From NCBI GenBank assembly GCA_963710815.1, contig CAVQCA010000082.1:10931-74930 (forward strand): a stretch of DNA of 64,000 nucleotides, given 5' to 3'. The stretch comes from CAVQCA01 sp963710815 (GTDB lineage Bacteria; Pseudomonadota; Gammaproteobacteria; UBA9214). Below the pieces are notes generated by a model, which had not been told where the DNA came from, did no database searches, and worked only from the letters and a program-made list of their open reading frames with translations. Positions within the stretch are counted from its first letter, which is position 1, and the number at the start of each line of letters is the position of its first letter. A program made the translations under genes and the position numbers. Of the stretch, positions 26,233 to 36,330 are shown piece after piece.

Positions 26233-27064
26233 CCGTTCTGGGTTTTTGCCAACCCCGACAGGGGAGGTCGATGCGTTCGGGGCGGGTGTCGATGCGCAGG
26301 GCGGTGAGCTGGCCGCCCCACAGACATCCCGAGTCCGTCGGGAAGATGCCGGGAATGTTCGTCGTGCGCAGGGTGGACCAGTGGCCGAAAATGATGTTCA
26401 TCCCCTCGCTCGCGCGCCCGGGAATCTCGTACCAGGGATAATAGCCGTCCGGCTGGCTTCCGGGTGGCCCCGAGCTTTTCAGTTCCAGCTTTCCCTTGCG
26501 GTCGCAGAAACGCATGCGCGTGAAGCAGTTGACGATGAATCGCAGGCGATCCCAGCCGGCGAGCTCCCGGGACCATTGTCTGGGCTTGTTGCCGTACATG
26601 TGGGAGAGAAATGCCTCCAGTCTGTCGCTGCGCAGCACTGTTTCGACCTCCCCGGCGCACTGGCGCGCCAGGCTCAGATCCCACTGCGGGGGCAGCCCTG
26701 CATGGATCATGAGATAACCCAGGTCAGCGTCGTGGTGCAGCAGGGGTTGCCGCCGCAGCCAGTCGATCAGCTCATCCCGGTCGGTCGCGGCGAGTACCGG
26801 CTCCAGGGTATCGTCGTCGATGGTGTCCGGGCGGATGCCATATGCCGCCGCCAGCAGATGCAGGTCGTGATTGCCGAGCACCGTGATCGCGGCAGTCCCC
26901 AGCTCCCGGACGAAGCGCAGCGTCTCCAGTGACTTCGGACCGCGGTTGACGAGGTCCCCGACGAACCAGAGCCGGTCGCATTCCGGGTCGAAGTGGATTG
27001 TCGCGAGCAGTTCCCGCAACTCGTCGTAACAGCCCTGGATGTCGCCTATGGCATAGACGGCCAT
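26210..27064 (-). CDS. apaH: Bis(5'-nucleosyl)-tetraphosphatase, symmetrical
   Basis: The 284-residue enzyme cleaves Ap4A to two ADP and removes Np4 caps from RNA. It belongs to the calcineurin-like metallophosphatase family: AIGDIQGCYDELRELL, WFVGDLVNRGPKSLETL, VLGNHDLHLLAAAYG, MIHAGLPPQWD and FGHWSTL hold the metal and phosphate ligands. The start MAVYAIGDIQG at 27064 is family-typical; the longer frame to 27151 overlaps apaG. It converges on folA. Confidence 0.96.
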   Translation of the reverse strand: MAVYAIGDIQGCYDELRELLATIHFDPECDRLWFVGDLVNRGPKSLETLRFVRELGTAAITVLGNHDLHLLAAAYGIRPDTIDDDTLEPVLAATDRDELIDWLRRQPLLHHDADLGYLMIHAGLPPQWDLSLARQCAGEVETVLRSDRLEAFLSHMYGNKPRQWSRELAGWDRLRFIVNCFTRMRFCDRKGKLELKSSGPPGSQPDGYYPWYEIPGRASEGMNIIFGHWSTLRTTNIPGIFPTDSGCLWGGQLTALRIDTRPERIDLPCRGWQKPRTARLDRTG

Positions 27065-27077
27065 CTTCCGGTGCCGG

Positions 27078-27461
27078 CTAGTGGAGGGTTCGGGGGATGG
27101 CGAGGGTAAAGGCCGGGATTTCGGCATCGAACTGATCACCGTTGTCCGCAACCATCTGGTAGGTGCCGCGCATGCTGCCGACCGGCGTGGCGATCATGGC
27201 GCCGCTGGTGTATTGAAAACCTTCGCCGGGCTTGAGGTGGGGTTGCTCACCGACGACGCCTTCGCCCTTGACCTCCTGCACGTTGCCGTTGGCATCGGTG
27301 ATGACCCAATGCCGCGACAGCAACTGGGCGGCGACGTCGCCCTCATTGCGTATGGTGATGGTATAGGAGAAGACATAGCGGTCGTTGCCAGGCTCCGACT
27401 GTCCTTCGATATACCGTGTCTCGACTTCTACAGTGATGTTATGCAAGGTTTCGCTCTTCAT
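27078..27461 (-). CDS. apaG: ApaG protein (DUF525)
   Basis: The 127-residue immunoglobulin-like protein is the ApaG family member, with VETRYIEGQSEPGNDRYVFSYTITIRNEG, LLSRHWVITDANG and the GYxG-type motif GEGFQYTSGAMIATPVGSMRGTY. Its biochemical role is unclear; it lies in the conserved rsmA-apaG-apaH order. Here a pair of small genes sits between apaG and rsmA, so the standard rsmA-apaG junction is interrupted. Confidence 0.95.
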   Translation of the reverse strand: MKSETLHNITVEVETRYIEGQSEPGNDRYVFSYTITIRNEGDVAAQLLSRHWVITDANGNVQEVKGEGVVGEQPHLKPGEGFQYTSGAMIATPVGSMRGTYQMVADNGDQFDAEIPAFTLAIPRTLH

Positions 27462-27672
27462 TCAGTGATAGTTGTTGCAACTCTCGTGCAAGAATACGCG
27501 TTAAGCACGCTGAAGACAAAATCTGACTGGCAGGTTCGGGAATGACTTCGACGGTGTTATTCTCGCTCGCTACGTCATGCGGATTCGACTGGTATATTGA
27601 TCGACGTCAACCCTCATCACGGCCTATATTAATATTATGGATTTCGTGAAATAAACCCATGCGGAGGATGCC

Positions 27673-27879
27673 ATGTATCTCAGGAATAAATCTAACGGCG
27701 ATCTGGTTGAAGTACTCGATGTGACGGTGATGATCGACCCCTGCAGGGAGGAATTGCCGGGCCGTTATCATGCCGGTGAAGAGCTCCAGGAGCCAGCGAC
27801 CTTCAGTAAGTCAGCGCTGGTGTTTCCTTCCGGAGAGCCACTGCCACAGTGCTGGCTGGATCCGAAATACAAGGAATAA
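27673..27879 (+). CDS. Small conserved hypothetical protein
   Basis: The 68-residue cytoplasmic protein has no domain I can name. It is acidic, with YLRNKSNGDLVEVLDVTVMIDPCREELPGRYHAGEELQE and the C-terminal ALVFPSGEPLPQCWLDPKY. I recall similar short proteins in related proteobacteria, where they are usually left uncharacterised. The start has a good GGAGG site. It diverges from apaG across 211 bp. AT-rich sequence at 27595-27660 probably contains its promoter. Confidence 0.75.
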   Translation: MYLRNKSNGDLVEVLDVTVMIDPCREELPGRYHAGEELQEPATFSKSALVFPSGEPLPQCWLDPKYKE

Positions 27880-28043
27880 ACCTCATGAAATACAGCTGGT
27901 TGAATTTATTCCCGCGGCGGTTTGGGGGTTCCTTGTCGGGTCATGACCTGAAAGTGTGAACCGGTTCGCGGACGCGAGGGGGGCAATGAGCCATCCTGAT
28001 GCCATCTCCCTTAAAAGGGATGTCGAATCCAGGAGGTACGGAC

Positions 28044-28367
28044 ATGATCAGAGGAAAAGGCCATTACAGAAAGCCGGATCCCCTCCTTGTGCTCGCTGCC
28101 GCCGTGGTACTGGGTGCGGTGCTGACGACTGCCGCGATGGCCGGCGAAACCTTCAATATTTTCGCCAAGCCAGGTTTGGATTACCAGGCGCCGCTTCTGC
28201 GGGACGCTGGATTCTCGGTTGCCAGTCTGGGTGAAAACGGCGCCGGCTTGCGGGTCTCCTTGACGCCCCCACGCGGGGATTCACGGGGCTATGTGGATAG
28301 CCGGGTGACCACGCAAGGGAAGGAAACATTCTCAAACGTCTACTTTTTCCTGCGTTACCCCTGGTAA
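28044..28367 (+). CDS. Hypothetical exported protein
   Basis: The 107-residue protein has a basic N-terminus (MIRGKGHYRKPD) and a hydrophobic stretch LLVLAAAVVLGAVLTTAAMA followed by GET, a likely signal peptide. The mature part is about 75 residues with GENGAGLRVSLTPP and a C-terminal TFSNVYFFLRYPW. A strong AGGAGG at 28031-28036 decides the start at 28044 over the longer frame from 27999. Its 3' end overlaps the converging rsmA by 36 bp. No function is evident. Confidence 0.7.
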   Translation: MIRGKGHYRKPDPLLVLAAAVVLGAVLTTAAMAGETFNIFAKPGLDYQAPLLRDAGFSVASLGENGAGLRVSLTPPRGDSRGYVDSRVTTQGKETFSNVYFFLRYPW

Positions 28368-29156
28368 CCCGCGCCGCTTCCCGGCGGCATGATTGGCGAG
28401 CGCCGCGAACTCTCTGAGTCCGAGTACTTCGGCGCGCACACCCGGGTCGATTCCCAGGGCCCTGATCTCCGGTTCCTCCAGCATTCCCCGCAAGGCATTG
28501 CGCAGGGTCTTGCGGCGTTGCGCGAAAGCCTGCCGTACCACCCTCTCCAGTACCTCATCATCCAGAATTTCCACCGGCAACTCGCGGTAGGGTTCCAGCC
28601 GGACGAAGGCGGATTCAACACGTGGCGGCGGATGAAAAGCGCCGGGACCAATATTGAACAGACGGGTTACCCGGCAACGGTACTGAACCATGACGGAAAG
28701 TCGGCCATACTGGCCGCCGCCAGGCGCCGCTGCCAGTCGGTCAACGACCTCCTTCTGCAGCATGAAATGCATGTCCCTGATGCAGAGCACCTGCGAGAGG
28801 AGATGAAACAGCAGCGGCGTGGATATGTTGTAGGGCAGGTTGCCGACGACCCGAAGGGGTGATGCATCCCGGGGCAGTTGGCAGAAATCAACGCGCAAGG
28901 CATCGGCGTGGTGCAGTGTCAGCTCCCCCGCCGCCTGGCAGCGTTCGCGCAGGGGGGCAATCAGGTTCCGGTCGACTTCGACGACCTGCAGGTGCCCGGC
29001 AGAGCGCAGCAGGGGCAAGGTGATCGCGCCCTGACCCGGCCCGATCTCGACGATTGCATCGGTGCTTCGTGGCTGGATGGCCGCAATGATCCGGTCGATG
29101 ACCCCTGGGTCATGCAGAAAGTGCTGTCCGAATCGCTTGCGCGGTGTATGTGTCAT
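28332..29156 (-). CDS. rsmA: 16S rRNA dimethyladenosine transferase A (KsgA)
   Basis: The 274-residue SAM-dependent enzyme dimethylates A1518 and A1519 of 16S rRNA in late 30S assembly. Motif I is IVEIGPGQGAITLPLL, the catalytic motif is NLPYNISTPLLF, and the N-terminus PRKRFGQHFLHDPGVID is characteristic. Length is normal. The 3' end overlaps a small exported-protein gene on the other strand. Confidence 0.97.
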   Translation of the reverse strand: MTHTPRKRFGQHFLHDPGVIDRIIAAIQPRSTDAIVEIGPGQGAITLPLLRSAGHLQVVEVDRNLIAPLRERCQAAGELTLHHADALRVDFCQLPRDASPLRVVGNLPYNISTPLLFHLLSQVLCIRDMHFMLQKEVVDRLAAAPGGGQYGRLSVMVQYRCRVTRLFNIGPGAFHPPPRVESAFVRLEPYRELPVEILDDEVLERVVRQAFAQRRKTLRNALRGMLEEPEIRALGIDPGVRAEVLGLREFAALANHAAGKRRGLPGVTQEKVDV

Positions 29157-29180
29157 TGGTTATAACCGGTTTATGCGAAT

Positions 29181-29387
29181 TCACCGCAGAGACGCAAAGT
29201 ACGCAGAGAAAAGAACTATAAAGCTAAAAAAACATCTGATTGCACCGGCCATTCCGTCTTTCGGTGGGGTGGCTTGTACAGGGATCCCTCAACGATAACA
29301 GACTATTGCCCACGTTCTTGTGTTGTATGGTTTGTCCATGATTAGTTTGCTTTTGATTTCTCTGCGTACTTTGCGTCTCTGCGGTGA
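29181..29387. repeat. Family B inverted-repeat element, copy 5 (long internal, perfect variant arms)
   Basis: Left arm CACCGCAGAGACGCAAAG then TACGCAGAG; the right arm is its exact reverse complement over 27 bp, including the unusual CAGAG and TAC variants. About 150 bp separate them, in which I see no gene. It lies between rsmA and pdxA, ten bases from the pdxA stop. Confidence 0.92.
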
Positions 29388-29396
29388 AATAATCGT

Positions 29397-30395
29397 TTAG
29401 CCACAGGACCGCAAGCGGGCGAAGTCGACGGCGGTTTGCAGGGCCGCCCGGAGGCTGCCGCTGTCGGCCTTGCCGGAACCGGCCAGTTCCAGCGCGGTGC
29501 CGTGATCGACCGAGGTGCGGATGACCGGCAGTCCCAGGGTGATATTGACGGCTCGGCCGAATCCCATGTGCTTGAGCACGGGCAGTCCCTGGTCGTGGTA
29601 CATGGCCAGCACGGCGTCGGTTTTCTGCAGACGTTCCGGTGTAAACGCGGTATCGGCCGGCAACGGTCCGGTGAGGCGGAATCCCCGGGCGCGTAATGAC
29701 TGCAGAACCGGAATGATATTCTCGATTTCCTCCCGTCCTAAATGACCACCTTCCCCGGCATGGGGATTCAGGCCGCACACGGTGATGGCAGGATGCTCGA
29801 TGCCGAAATTCACCCGCAGTCCCTCGTGCAGTATCTGCAGTACCCGCGTCAGCCGTTGCGGCGTGATCAGGGCGCTGACTTCCGCCAGGGGGACGTGCGT
29901 GGTGACGAGCGCGACCCGCAGTCCAGGGGTGGCGAGCAGCATGACGACATCCGCGGTGCCGGTGGCCGCCGCAAGGTATTCCGTGTGCCCGCTGAAGGGG
30001 AAACCGGCCGCGTTGATCACCGCCTTGTTGACCGGGCCGGTGACCATGGCGGCGAATGTGCCATCGAGGCAGCCGTTGACGGCACGATCCAGGGTGTCGA
30101 GCACATAGCGGGCGTTGGCGGGATCGGCATGGCCGCAGGACACGGAGGTCTTGAGCGGAACCGGCAGGATGCAGAGCTCTCCTGGGACGGAGGCCAGCGG
30201 CCGTGCGCCGGCCTGCAGGACACGGTACCTGAAGGGTAGCCGGAGGATCTCCGCCCGGGCCTGCAACAGGGCCGGATCGCAGATCGCCACCAGTTCGACA
30301 TCGTGCGCCCGGGCGGCCAGTTGCAGGCACAGGTCCGGCCCGACGCCGGCCGGTTCGCCGGGCGTCAGGGCGATTCTCGTGATCGGATCAGGCAA
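29397..30395 (-). CDS. pdxA: 4-hydroxythreonine-4-phosphate dehydrogenase
   Basis: The 332-residue NAD-dependent enzyme acts in the DXP-dependent route to pyridoxal 5'-phosphate. Conserved features are RIALTPGEPAGVGPDL, VTGPVNKAVI, the metal-binding FSGHTEYLAA and NPHAGEGGHLGREE, and MYHDQGLPVLKHMGF. PLP is needed by IlvA and GcvP in this window. Gene order pdxA-surA-lptD is the usual one, though 114 bp separate it from surA. Confidence 0.97.
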   Translation of the reverse strand: MPDPITRIALTPGEPAGVGPDLCLQLAARAHDVELVAICDPALLQARAEILRLPFRYRVLQAGARPLASVPGELCILPVPLKTSVSCGHADPANARYVLDTLDRAVNGCLDGTFAAMVTGPVNKAVINAAGFPFSGHTEYLAAATGTADVVMLLATPGLRVALVTTHVPLAEVSALITPQRLTRVLQILHEGLRVNFGIEHPAITVCGLNPHAGEGGHLGREEIENIIPVLQSLRARGFRLTGPLPADTAFTPERLQKTDAVLAMYHDQGLPVLKHMGFGRAVNITLGLPVIRTSVDHGTALELAGSGKADSGSLRAALQTAVDFARLRSCG

Positions 30396-30509
30396 GGTGA
30401 AACGGCATCAGCTGGACTTTAACGTGGCGGCTATGCACTCATGTACACCACTGCCCCGGTACCCGGGGACGGGTCGGGTGCGGCTGCATATCCGCCTGCA
30501 ATCTGCATG

Positions 30510-31829
30510 CTATTTCGTCTGGGAATCCAGCCGGTATTCGACATAGGCCTCGTCGCGTAGACGGCGCAGCCACAGGAGCAGCTCTTCGTCGCCCTTGCGC
30601 CTGCGGAGCAACTGCCGTGCCCGGGAGCGTTTGAATTCCTCGGTGCTGTCGTGCTCGCGCCGACCCAGAACCTGCAGTATGTGCCACCCGAATTCCGTTT
30701 TGAACGGCTGGCTGATCTGCCCCGTCGGAGTGCTGTTCATGACCTCCTCGAACTTGGGGACCAGGTCGCCCGGATTGACCCAGCCGAGATCCCCTCCCTT
30801 GGCGGCTGACAGGGTGTCCTGGGAATTGGACTTTGCCAGGGTGGCGAAATCCTCTCCGCCCTGCAGGCGGATCTCGAGCTGATCCATGCGCGCCTTGACG
30901 GCTTCATTGGTGTGCACGGCATCCGTTTTGAGCAGGATATGGCGTACATGAGTCTGCTTGATGATGTGGCGCTCGTCGCCGCGCTGGGCGATCAGCTTGA
31001 TGATGTGGAAGCCGCTTGGACTGCGTATCGGATCATGGATATCGCCCGGATGCATTTCCTTGATGGGGTCGACGAACAGGCTCGGTAACTGCCCGGCGCT
31101 GCGCCATCCCAGATCACCGCCCTCCAGCGCCGTCGGGGCATCGGATTCCGCGATTGCCGTCTGCGTGAAGTCCGCTCCGGCGCGCAGCTTCGCGACGATT
31201 TTATCGGCCCGCTGCTGGGCTTTTTTTATCTGTTCTTCGCTTGCCGCTTCCGGGGTGGCGATCAGGATATGGGCGAGATGGTACTGGACGTTGCCGAGCT
31301 GGCTGGCTTTCAGACTCGCAAGCAGGTTATCCACCTCCTGATCGCTGATGTTGATGCGGTTTCCCACCATCTGCTGGCGCAACTGGGCGATGGCGAGTTG
31401 ATGGCGGATGTTCTCGCGGAAGTCCGCGTAGTTGAAACCTTCCCGCTCGAGAACGGCGCGGAAATCCGTCAATGAAACGCCATTCTCCTTGGCAATCTCC
31501 TGCATCTTCTTGTTCAGCGTGATGTCGTCGATCTTGATGCCATTGGACTCGGCGAGTTGCAACTGCAGGCGTTCCAGGATGAGCTTCTCCAAGACCTGTT
31601 TCTCGAGCACGGGCTTGGACGGCAACGGGGTATCCTTTGCCTTGAGTCGTGCGGAAACTTCCTTGACAGCGCTATCAAGCTCGCTTCTCAGGATCACATC
31701 GTCGTTGACGACTGCCACTATCTGGTTGAGTACTTGCCGTCCAGGCGCCTGGTTTTCGTCGGTCTGCGCCTTGAGGGCATGGAAGGACAATGCCAGGAGC
31801 AGGCCGATCAGGTAGGTTAGGCGCTTCAT
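30510..31829 (-). CDS. surA: Periplasmic chaperone/peptidyl-prolyl isomerase SurA
   Basis: The 439-residue SurA escorts outer-membrane proteins to the BAM complex. It has an N-terminal signal peptide (LTYLIGLLLALSFHALKA), the SurA N-domain (to about 170) and two parvulin domains, the first from HILIATPEAASEEQIKKAQQRADK (about 180-280) and the second from RHILLKTDAVHTNEAVKARM (about 290-390), then a C-terminal tail. It starts 13 bp after lptD, whose folding SurA is known to assist. Confidence 0.97.
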   Translation of the reverse strand: MKRLTYLIGLLLALSFHALKAQTDENQAPGRQVLNQIVAVVNDDVILRSELDSAVKEVSARLKAKDTPLPSKPVLEKQVLEKLILERLQLQLAESNGIKIDDITLNKKMQEIAKENGVSLTDFRAVLEREGFNYADFRENIRHQLAIAQLRQQMVGNRINISDQEVDNLLASLKASQLGNVQYHLAHILIATPEAASEEQIKKAQQRADKIVAKLRAGADFTQTAIAESDAPTALEGGDLGWRSAGQLPSLFVDPIKEMHPGDIHDPIRSPSGFHIIKLIAQRGDERHIIKQTHVRHILLKTDAVHTNEAVKARMDQLEIRLQGGEDFATLAKSNSQDTLSAAKGGDLGWVNPGDLVPKFEEVMNSTPTGQISQPFKTEFGWHILQVLGRREHDSTEEFKRSRARQLLRRRKGDEELLLWLRRLRDEAYVEYRLDSQTK

Positions 31830-31842
31830 TCCCGCTTTTCCG

Positions 31843-34294
31843 TTAGTAACTTGATTCGTAGCCTAGGATATCACGTCTTAGCAGGCTATCGACCTGGCTG
31901 CCGGTACTGGTCAACCCTTTCAGTTCAGCCTGGAGGTAGACGCCGTTGGTGAGATCGCCGCTCACGTTATTGATATAACTCCGACCGACAAGTTGCAGCG
32001 CCCAGCAGCAGCTTTCATAACCGAAGCCGGCCAGCATATCCAGGGTTTTGCTGTCATCAAGCGAATAATTCCAGCGGCCTATCAGATGCCAGGCATCTCC
32101 CAGCGGCCACAGGAACGAGACGTCCGTCTGGTTCTGCAAGGAGCGGCGGTAGCGGTAGGAGAGATTCACCAGCTGGTGCTTGTCGGCGTGGTACTGGAGC
32201 AGCACGTCACCCCGGTTGGTGCGGGCGGCGCTTGGGTCCCACTGGATCTGGGTTGAGGTATCCCACTCGCGCGAAAGGGTCAGGCCGAATTCACCGATAA
32301 GGTCGGAGGTGTTGTCGTTGATGACAGGCTCGTCGGGCAGGGTCACCTTGAGGTTGCGGAAATAGACCAGCTGCCCCAGGCTGGCGCGCAGCCGCTGTAC
32401 GCCGCTCGCCGGGTCGAGCACACGTGTTGTGAGCGCTACCGCGAGCTGATTGGCATCCCCGATGCGGTCCGGACCACTGAAGCGGTTATTCTGAAACAGC
32501 TGCCAGAAGTTGAAGTCGTTCTCTCCGGTATCGAACACCGGAATATCATCCTGCTTCTTGTACGGGACATACAGATAGTAAAGGCGGGGTTCCAGCGTCT
32601 GCATATACTCCGCGCCCCTCCACTGGAAGTCACGGTCGAAGAACATGCCCGTGTCCACGTCGACTACCGCCATGGTCCGCCGGGGGTTATTCGGGTTACC
32701 GGCTTGCTGATCGTTCAGCTCATAGAAGGTTTCACGCAGGCCGATCGACGGTTTGATGTAATATGACTGGCGTTCGAATGGCAGGGTCAGTCGCGGCAGC
32801 ATATCGACGCGGGTGCCCGAGACCGCCTTGTCCTTTTCGAATTGCGTCACTTCGGAATCCACGTTGAAACTCAAGCCGAGCAGTTTCTGCGCCGGCGCGG
32901 CGTTGAAGCGCACCCTGGGCAGTTCCATGTACGGCCGGTTCGCTACCGCCACGGCCGGGTCGACGGTCTGAAAATTGAGTACCCGCGTGTCCAGGGTCCA
33001 GCGGTTGCCATAGTAAGTGGCTTGCGCCTTCCTTTGGAGGAAGGAACCGCTGGACTGCACCAGAGTATTTCCCAGATCCCGGAAATAATCCTTGTCGGAG
33101 ACATTGCTGGCATTGATCTGCGTGGTCAGACGGGGCAGGGGGTTGCCATTGTCCTCGAACGACACCAGGCTGCGGGACTTGTTGTCGTACTTGCTGTCCG
33201 AAGGCAGGTATTCGGCCCTCAGCATGCCGCTGTCATGCCGATGAAGGTAGCGGAACTCCGTAGCCAGCATGACGCCGCGGTCGCTCATGATGCGCGGCTC
33301 CAGTGTTGCGTCATAGTTGGGCGCGATATTCCAGTAGTACGGTACGCTGATATCCAGACCGGTCTGCTGGGAAGCGCCGATCTTCGGGATCAGCAAGCCG
33401 GAGCGGCGTCGTTTGTCGATCGGGAAACTGAGATAGGGCGTGTACAGGACCGGTACGTTTTTCAGATTCATCCAGGCGTGATGGGCAATACCCGTGCCGG
33501 TTTCCCTGTCGATGTCGAATTCCCGGGCGGAGATCAGCCAGTCATGTATTCCCTGGCGCGCAGGTCGTATAGTTGGCCTGATCGAGTTGCTCGTGCTGGG
33601 GGTCCAGTATGTGGACGACCTCTGCCTGGCCGCGCCCGTGCCGTTCCGGCAGTGAGTAGTCAACCTGGTACAGCGTGCCCCGCTTTTCATCGGGGTAGTA
33701 CTGGCCATGAGCTCCGTTGGCGTACAGGCCAGGTCCTGCATAGCGCAGATTACCCCGGGCATCGACCGCACCATTGTCGAGGTTGTAGGTGATGGTGTCC
33801 GCGGTGAGTTTCTGCTGGCCGTACAGGACCACGGCGTTGCCGCGCAGGGTATAGATCTTCTGGTCGACGGTTTCCGCTGTGTCGCCATACAGGTTGATAC
33901 GGGAGTCATCTCCGCTGCCGGTTGTCGCCGTTGGGACCAAAGCGGGGGCGGGCGGGCAAAGCTTCCAGCGCTCATCGACCGGCGCCGTCATTTCCGCGCT
34001 CGACCGGGGTGTCCTTGCTGCAGCCGGGACAGACGGTTGGGGTGGTCGTTTCTGATCCTGTGTCCCGGCGCCGGCCGCAGCTGGGCTTGCCCCGGGTTTG
34101 CCGCCCTTCCCCGTGGCCGATGCGGCGGGGGCAGTAAGGGTGGTCGGTTTGACGGTCGGCGTGTCATTGGCGTCATGGCAGCTCCAGACGCTGTCTTCGT
34201 CGGCGCCGCAGCGCCATTGCACGGCACCGGCCGCCGGCGCCAGTGCCGTGAGCAGCAGCAGAGTCAAAACGATAGGCACGGGCCGGTGGCGCAT
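31843..34294 (-). CDS. lptD: LPS-assembly protein LptD, interrupted by a +1 frameshift
   Basis: The product is the outer-membrane beta-barrel that inserts LPS with LptE. Two frames are needed. The N-terminal part (33542-34294) has a signal peptide (VLTLLLLTALAPAAGA), a proline-rich stretch and the OstA/LptA-like jellyroll, and stops after YTTCAPGNT. The rest resumes as DWLISAREFDIDRETG and runs through PYLSFPIDKRRRSGLLIP and YWNIAPNYDATLEPR to a C-terminal Tyr. The join is near 33541-33550. Total length is 3n+1, so one base is extra. Because LptD is usually essential, sequence error is likely. Start 34294 or 34306. Confidence 0.88.
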
Positions 34295-34571
34295 CACGAA
34301 ATACATCCTGGTGATAGGTACTGCTTTGTCTGCCCAGGTGCGGGTCTTTGTACGGATTGGTGCTGGCGAGCGCCACGTAAAATCGCATAGAATGGCGAGC
34401 CGTTCAAATGTTTTTGATGCCCGTATCGCCCGGTGAGAGCGCCGCCCGGCATGTCTCCGGGTGTGCTCGTGGCGCTGAGGACGCGATCCGTGCCGATCTG
34501 CACGGACGGACTGGCGCTTATCCACCGGGGAATGTGAACCTGGACTCCATGCGAGCCCGCAGACCGGCGCC

Positions 34572-35567
34572 ATGCCTGATAGACTCAAGTTGCTGAAACA
34601 ATGGCTGGAGGACGAACTCGACTTCGGCGAGTACAACCTCAAGCCGGCTTCCTCCGATGCCAGCTTCCGGCGTTATTTCCGGCTGACACACGACGGTTCC
34701 AGCTTCATCATCATGGACGCCCCGCCGGAGAAGGAAAACACGCGTTCCTTCGTCACAGTTGCCAGACTATTGCTCGGTGCCGGCGTGAATGTTCCCGAAA
34801 TTCTCGATGAGAGCCCCGATCTGGGGTTTCTGCTGCTTTCCGATTTGGGCAGCCGGCTATATCTCGATGATCTGAACGACATGACCGTGGAGCGTCTCTA
34901 CGGCGACGCCCTGGCTGCGCTCGCCGCCATTCAGGCCTGCGCGCCGGTCAACGGCGTCCTGCCCGAGTATGACCACGCGCTGTTGATGCGTGAAATGGCC
35001 CTGTTCCGCGACTGGCTGGTGGGGACGCATCTCGGCATCATACCGAACGAGGCGCAATCCGCCCTGCTTGAACGCTCCTTTGCCCTGCTGGCGGAGAACG
35101 CCCTCGGCCAGCCCCGGGTGTGCGTGCACCGCGACTACCACTCGCGCAACCTGATGGTGACCCGACGCAACAGCCCCGGCATCCTGGATTTCCAGGACGC
35201 CGTGGTCGGGCCGGTGACCTATGACCTGGTTTCGCTGCTGCGCGACTGCTACATCGCCTGGCCACGGGCCCGCGTCGAGGTATGGGCGCTCGGCTACCAG
35301 GAACTGGCGCTGCAGTCCGGCATATTGCGCGAGGAACACGCGGATCCGGAGCAGTTTCTGCGCTGGTTCGATCTCATGGGCGTGCAGCGCCATCTCAAGG
35401 CCGCCGGCATCTTCGCGCGGCTCAATCACCGCGACGGCAAACCGGGCTACCTGAACGACGTTCCGCGTACCCTGGGCTATGTGCTCGATGTCGCCCGGCG
35501 CCATGGGGAAATCGCGAGTCTGGGGGAATTCATCGAGTCGGAGGTGCTGCCCCGGCTGCAGGGGTAG
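34572..35567 (+). CDS. amgK: N-acetylmuramate/N-acetylglucosamine 1-kinase AmgK
   Basis: The 331-residue aminoglycoside-phosphotransferase-fold kinase phosphorylates the anomeric position of MurNAc and GlcNAc from recycled peptidoglycan, feeding a route to UDP-MurNAc that bypasses fosfomycin-sensitive MurA. The kinase signatures are VCVHRDYHSRNLMV (HxDxxxxN) and GILDFQDAVVGPVTYDL. It diverges from lptD and is followed by murU, exactly as in Pseudomonas, which fixes the name. Confidence 0.93.
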   Translation: MPDRLKLLKQWLEDELDFGEYNLKPASSDASFRRYFRLTHDGSSFIIMDAPPEKENTRSFVTVARLLLGAGVNVPEILDESPDLGFLLLSDLGSRLYLDDLNDMTVERLYGDALAALAAIQACAPVNGVLPEYDHALLMREMALFRDWLVGTHLGIIPNEAQSALLERSFALLAENALGQPRVCVHRDYHSRNLMVTRRNSPGILDFQDAVVGPVTYDLVSLLRDCYIAWPRARVEVWALGYQELALQSGILREEHADPEQFLRWFDLMGVQRHLKAAGIFARLNHRDGKPGYLNDVPRTLGYVLDVARRHGEIASLGEFIESEVLPRLQG

Positions 35568-35619
35568 CCTCGTGCGCCAGCTGGCGGGTTCCGGGGACCG
35601 GGATGCTATCCTTGGCGCC

Positions 35620-36292
35620 ATGAAAGCCATGCTACTTGCCGCCGGTCGCGGCGAACGGATGCGACCGCTCACCGATCACACCCCCAAGCCGCTGCTGCGG
35701 GTTGCTGGCCAAACCCTGATCGGGCGCCACATCGAAGCGCTGGCCCGCGCCGGTATCCGCGAGCTGGTAGTCAACCATGCCCACCTCGGCGCGCAACTGC
35801 TGGCGGTTCTGCGCGACGGGTCGGATTATGGTGTGCATATCGAATACTCGGCGGAACCGCCGGGCGCGCTGGAAACCGGCGGCGGCATCTTTCACGCCCT
35901 GCCGCTGCTTGACGGGGCACCGTTCCTGGTGGTCAATGCCGATATCTGGACCGATTTCGATTTTGCCGCGCTGCCGCGCCAGCCCGAGAGCCTGGCGCAC
36001 CTCGTACTGGTCGACAATCCCGGGCATCACCCGACGGGGGATTTCGCGCTGGAGGACGGCCGGGTTCACGAGAACGGTCCCGAGTCGGATGACCTTCAGC
36101 GGCATCGGCGTGTACCGACCCGACCTGTTCGCGGGCAGCCCGGAAGGAGCATTTCCCCTGGCCCCGCTGTTGCGTCGCGCCATGGCGGCGGGGCAGGTGA
36201 GCGGTGAACGCTACACAGGCGCCTGGTTCGACATCGGTACACCGGAACGGCTCGCGGCCGTGAACCGTTGGGTCGCGTGGTCAACGCGGTGA
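35620..36292 (+). CDS. murU: N-acetylmuramate alpha-1-phosphate uridylyltransferase MurU, frameshifted
   Basis: MurU makes UDP-MurNAc from UTP and MurNAc 1-phosphate. The N-terminal two thirds read MKAMLLAAGRGERMRPLTDH, with ALETGGGIFHALP and VVNADIWTDFDFAALP. After GRVHENGPES the frame must shift at about 36080-36092 to continue MTFSGIGVYRPDLFAGS and end FDIGTPERLAAVNRWVAW. Total length is 3n+1 and the joined product (about 223 residues) equals the family length. One extra base is present, possibly in the CGG run at 36085-36087. Confidence 0.88.
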
Positions 36293-36330
36293 CGCGCCCC
36301 GCTCCGTCGAGGGTCCGGCCGGGTAAAGTC

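Noticed and set aside
27462..27672. Possible regulatory RNA between apaG and the small gene at 27673
   Set aside because: The stretch is AT-rich but shows no stable hairpin; a plain promoter region is enough.
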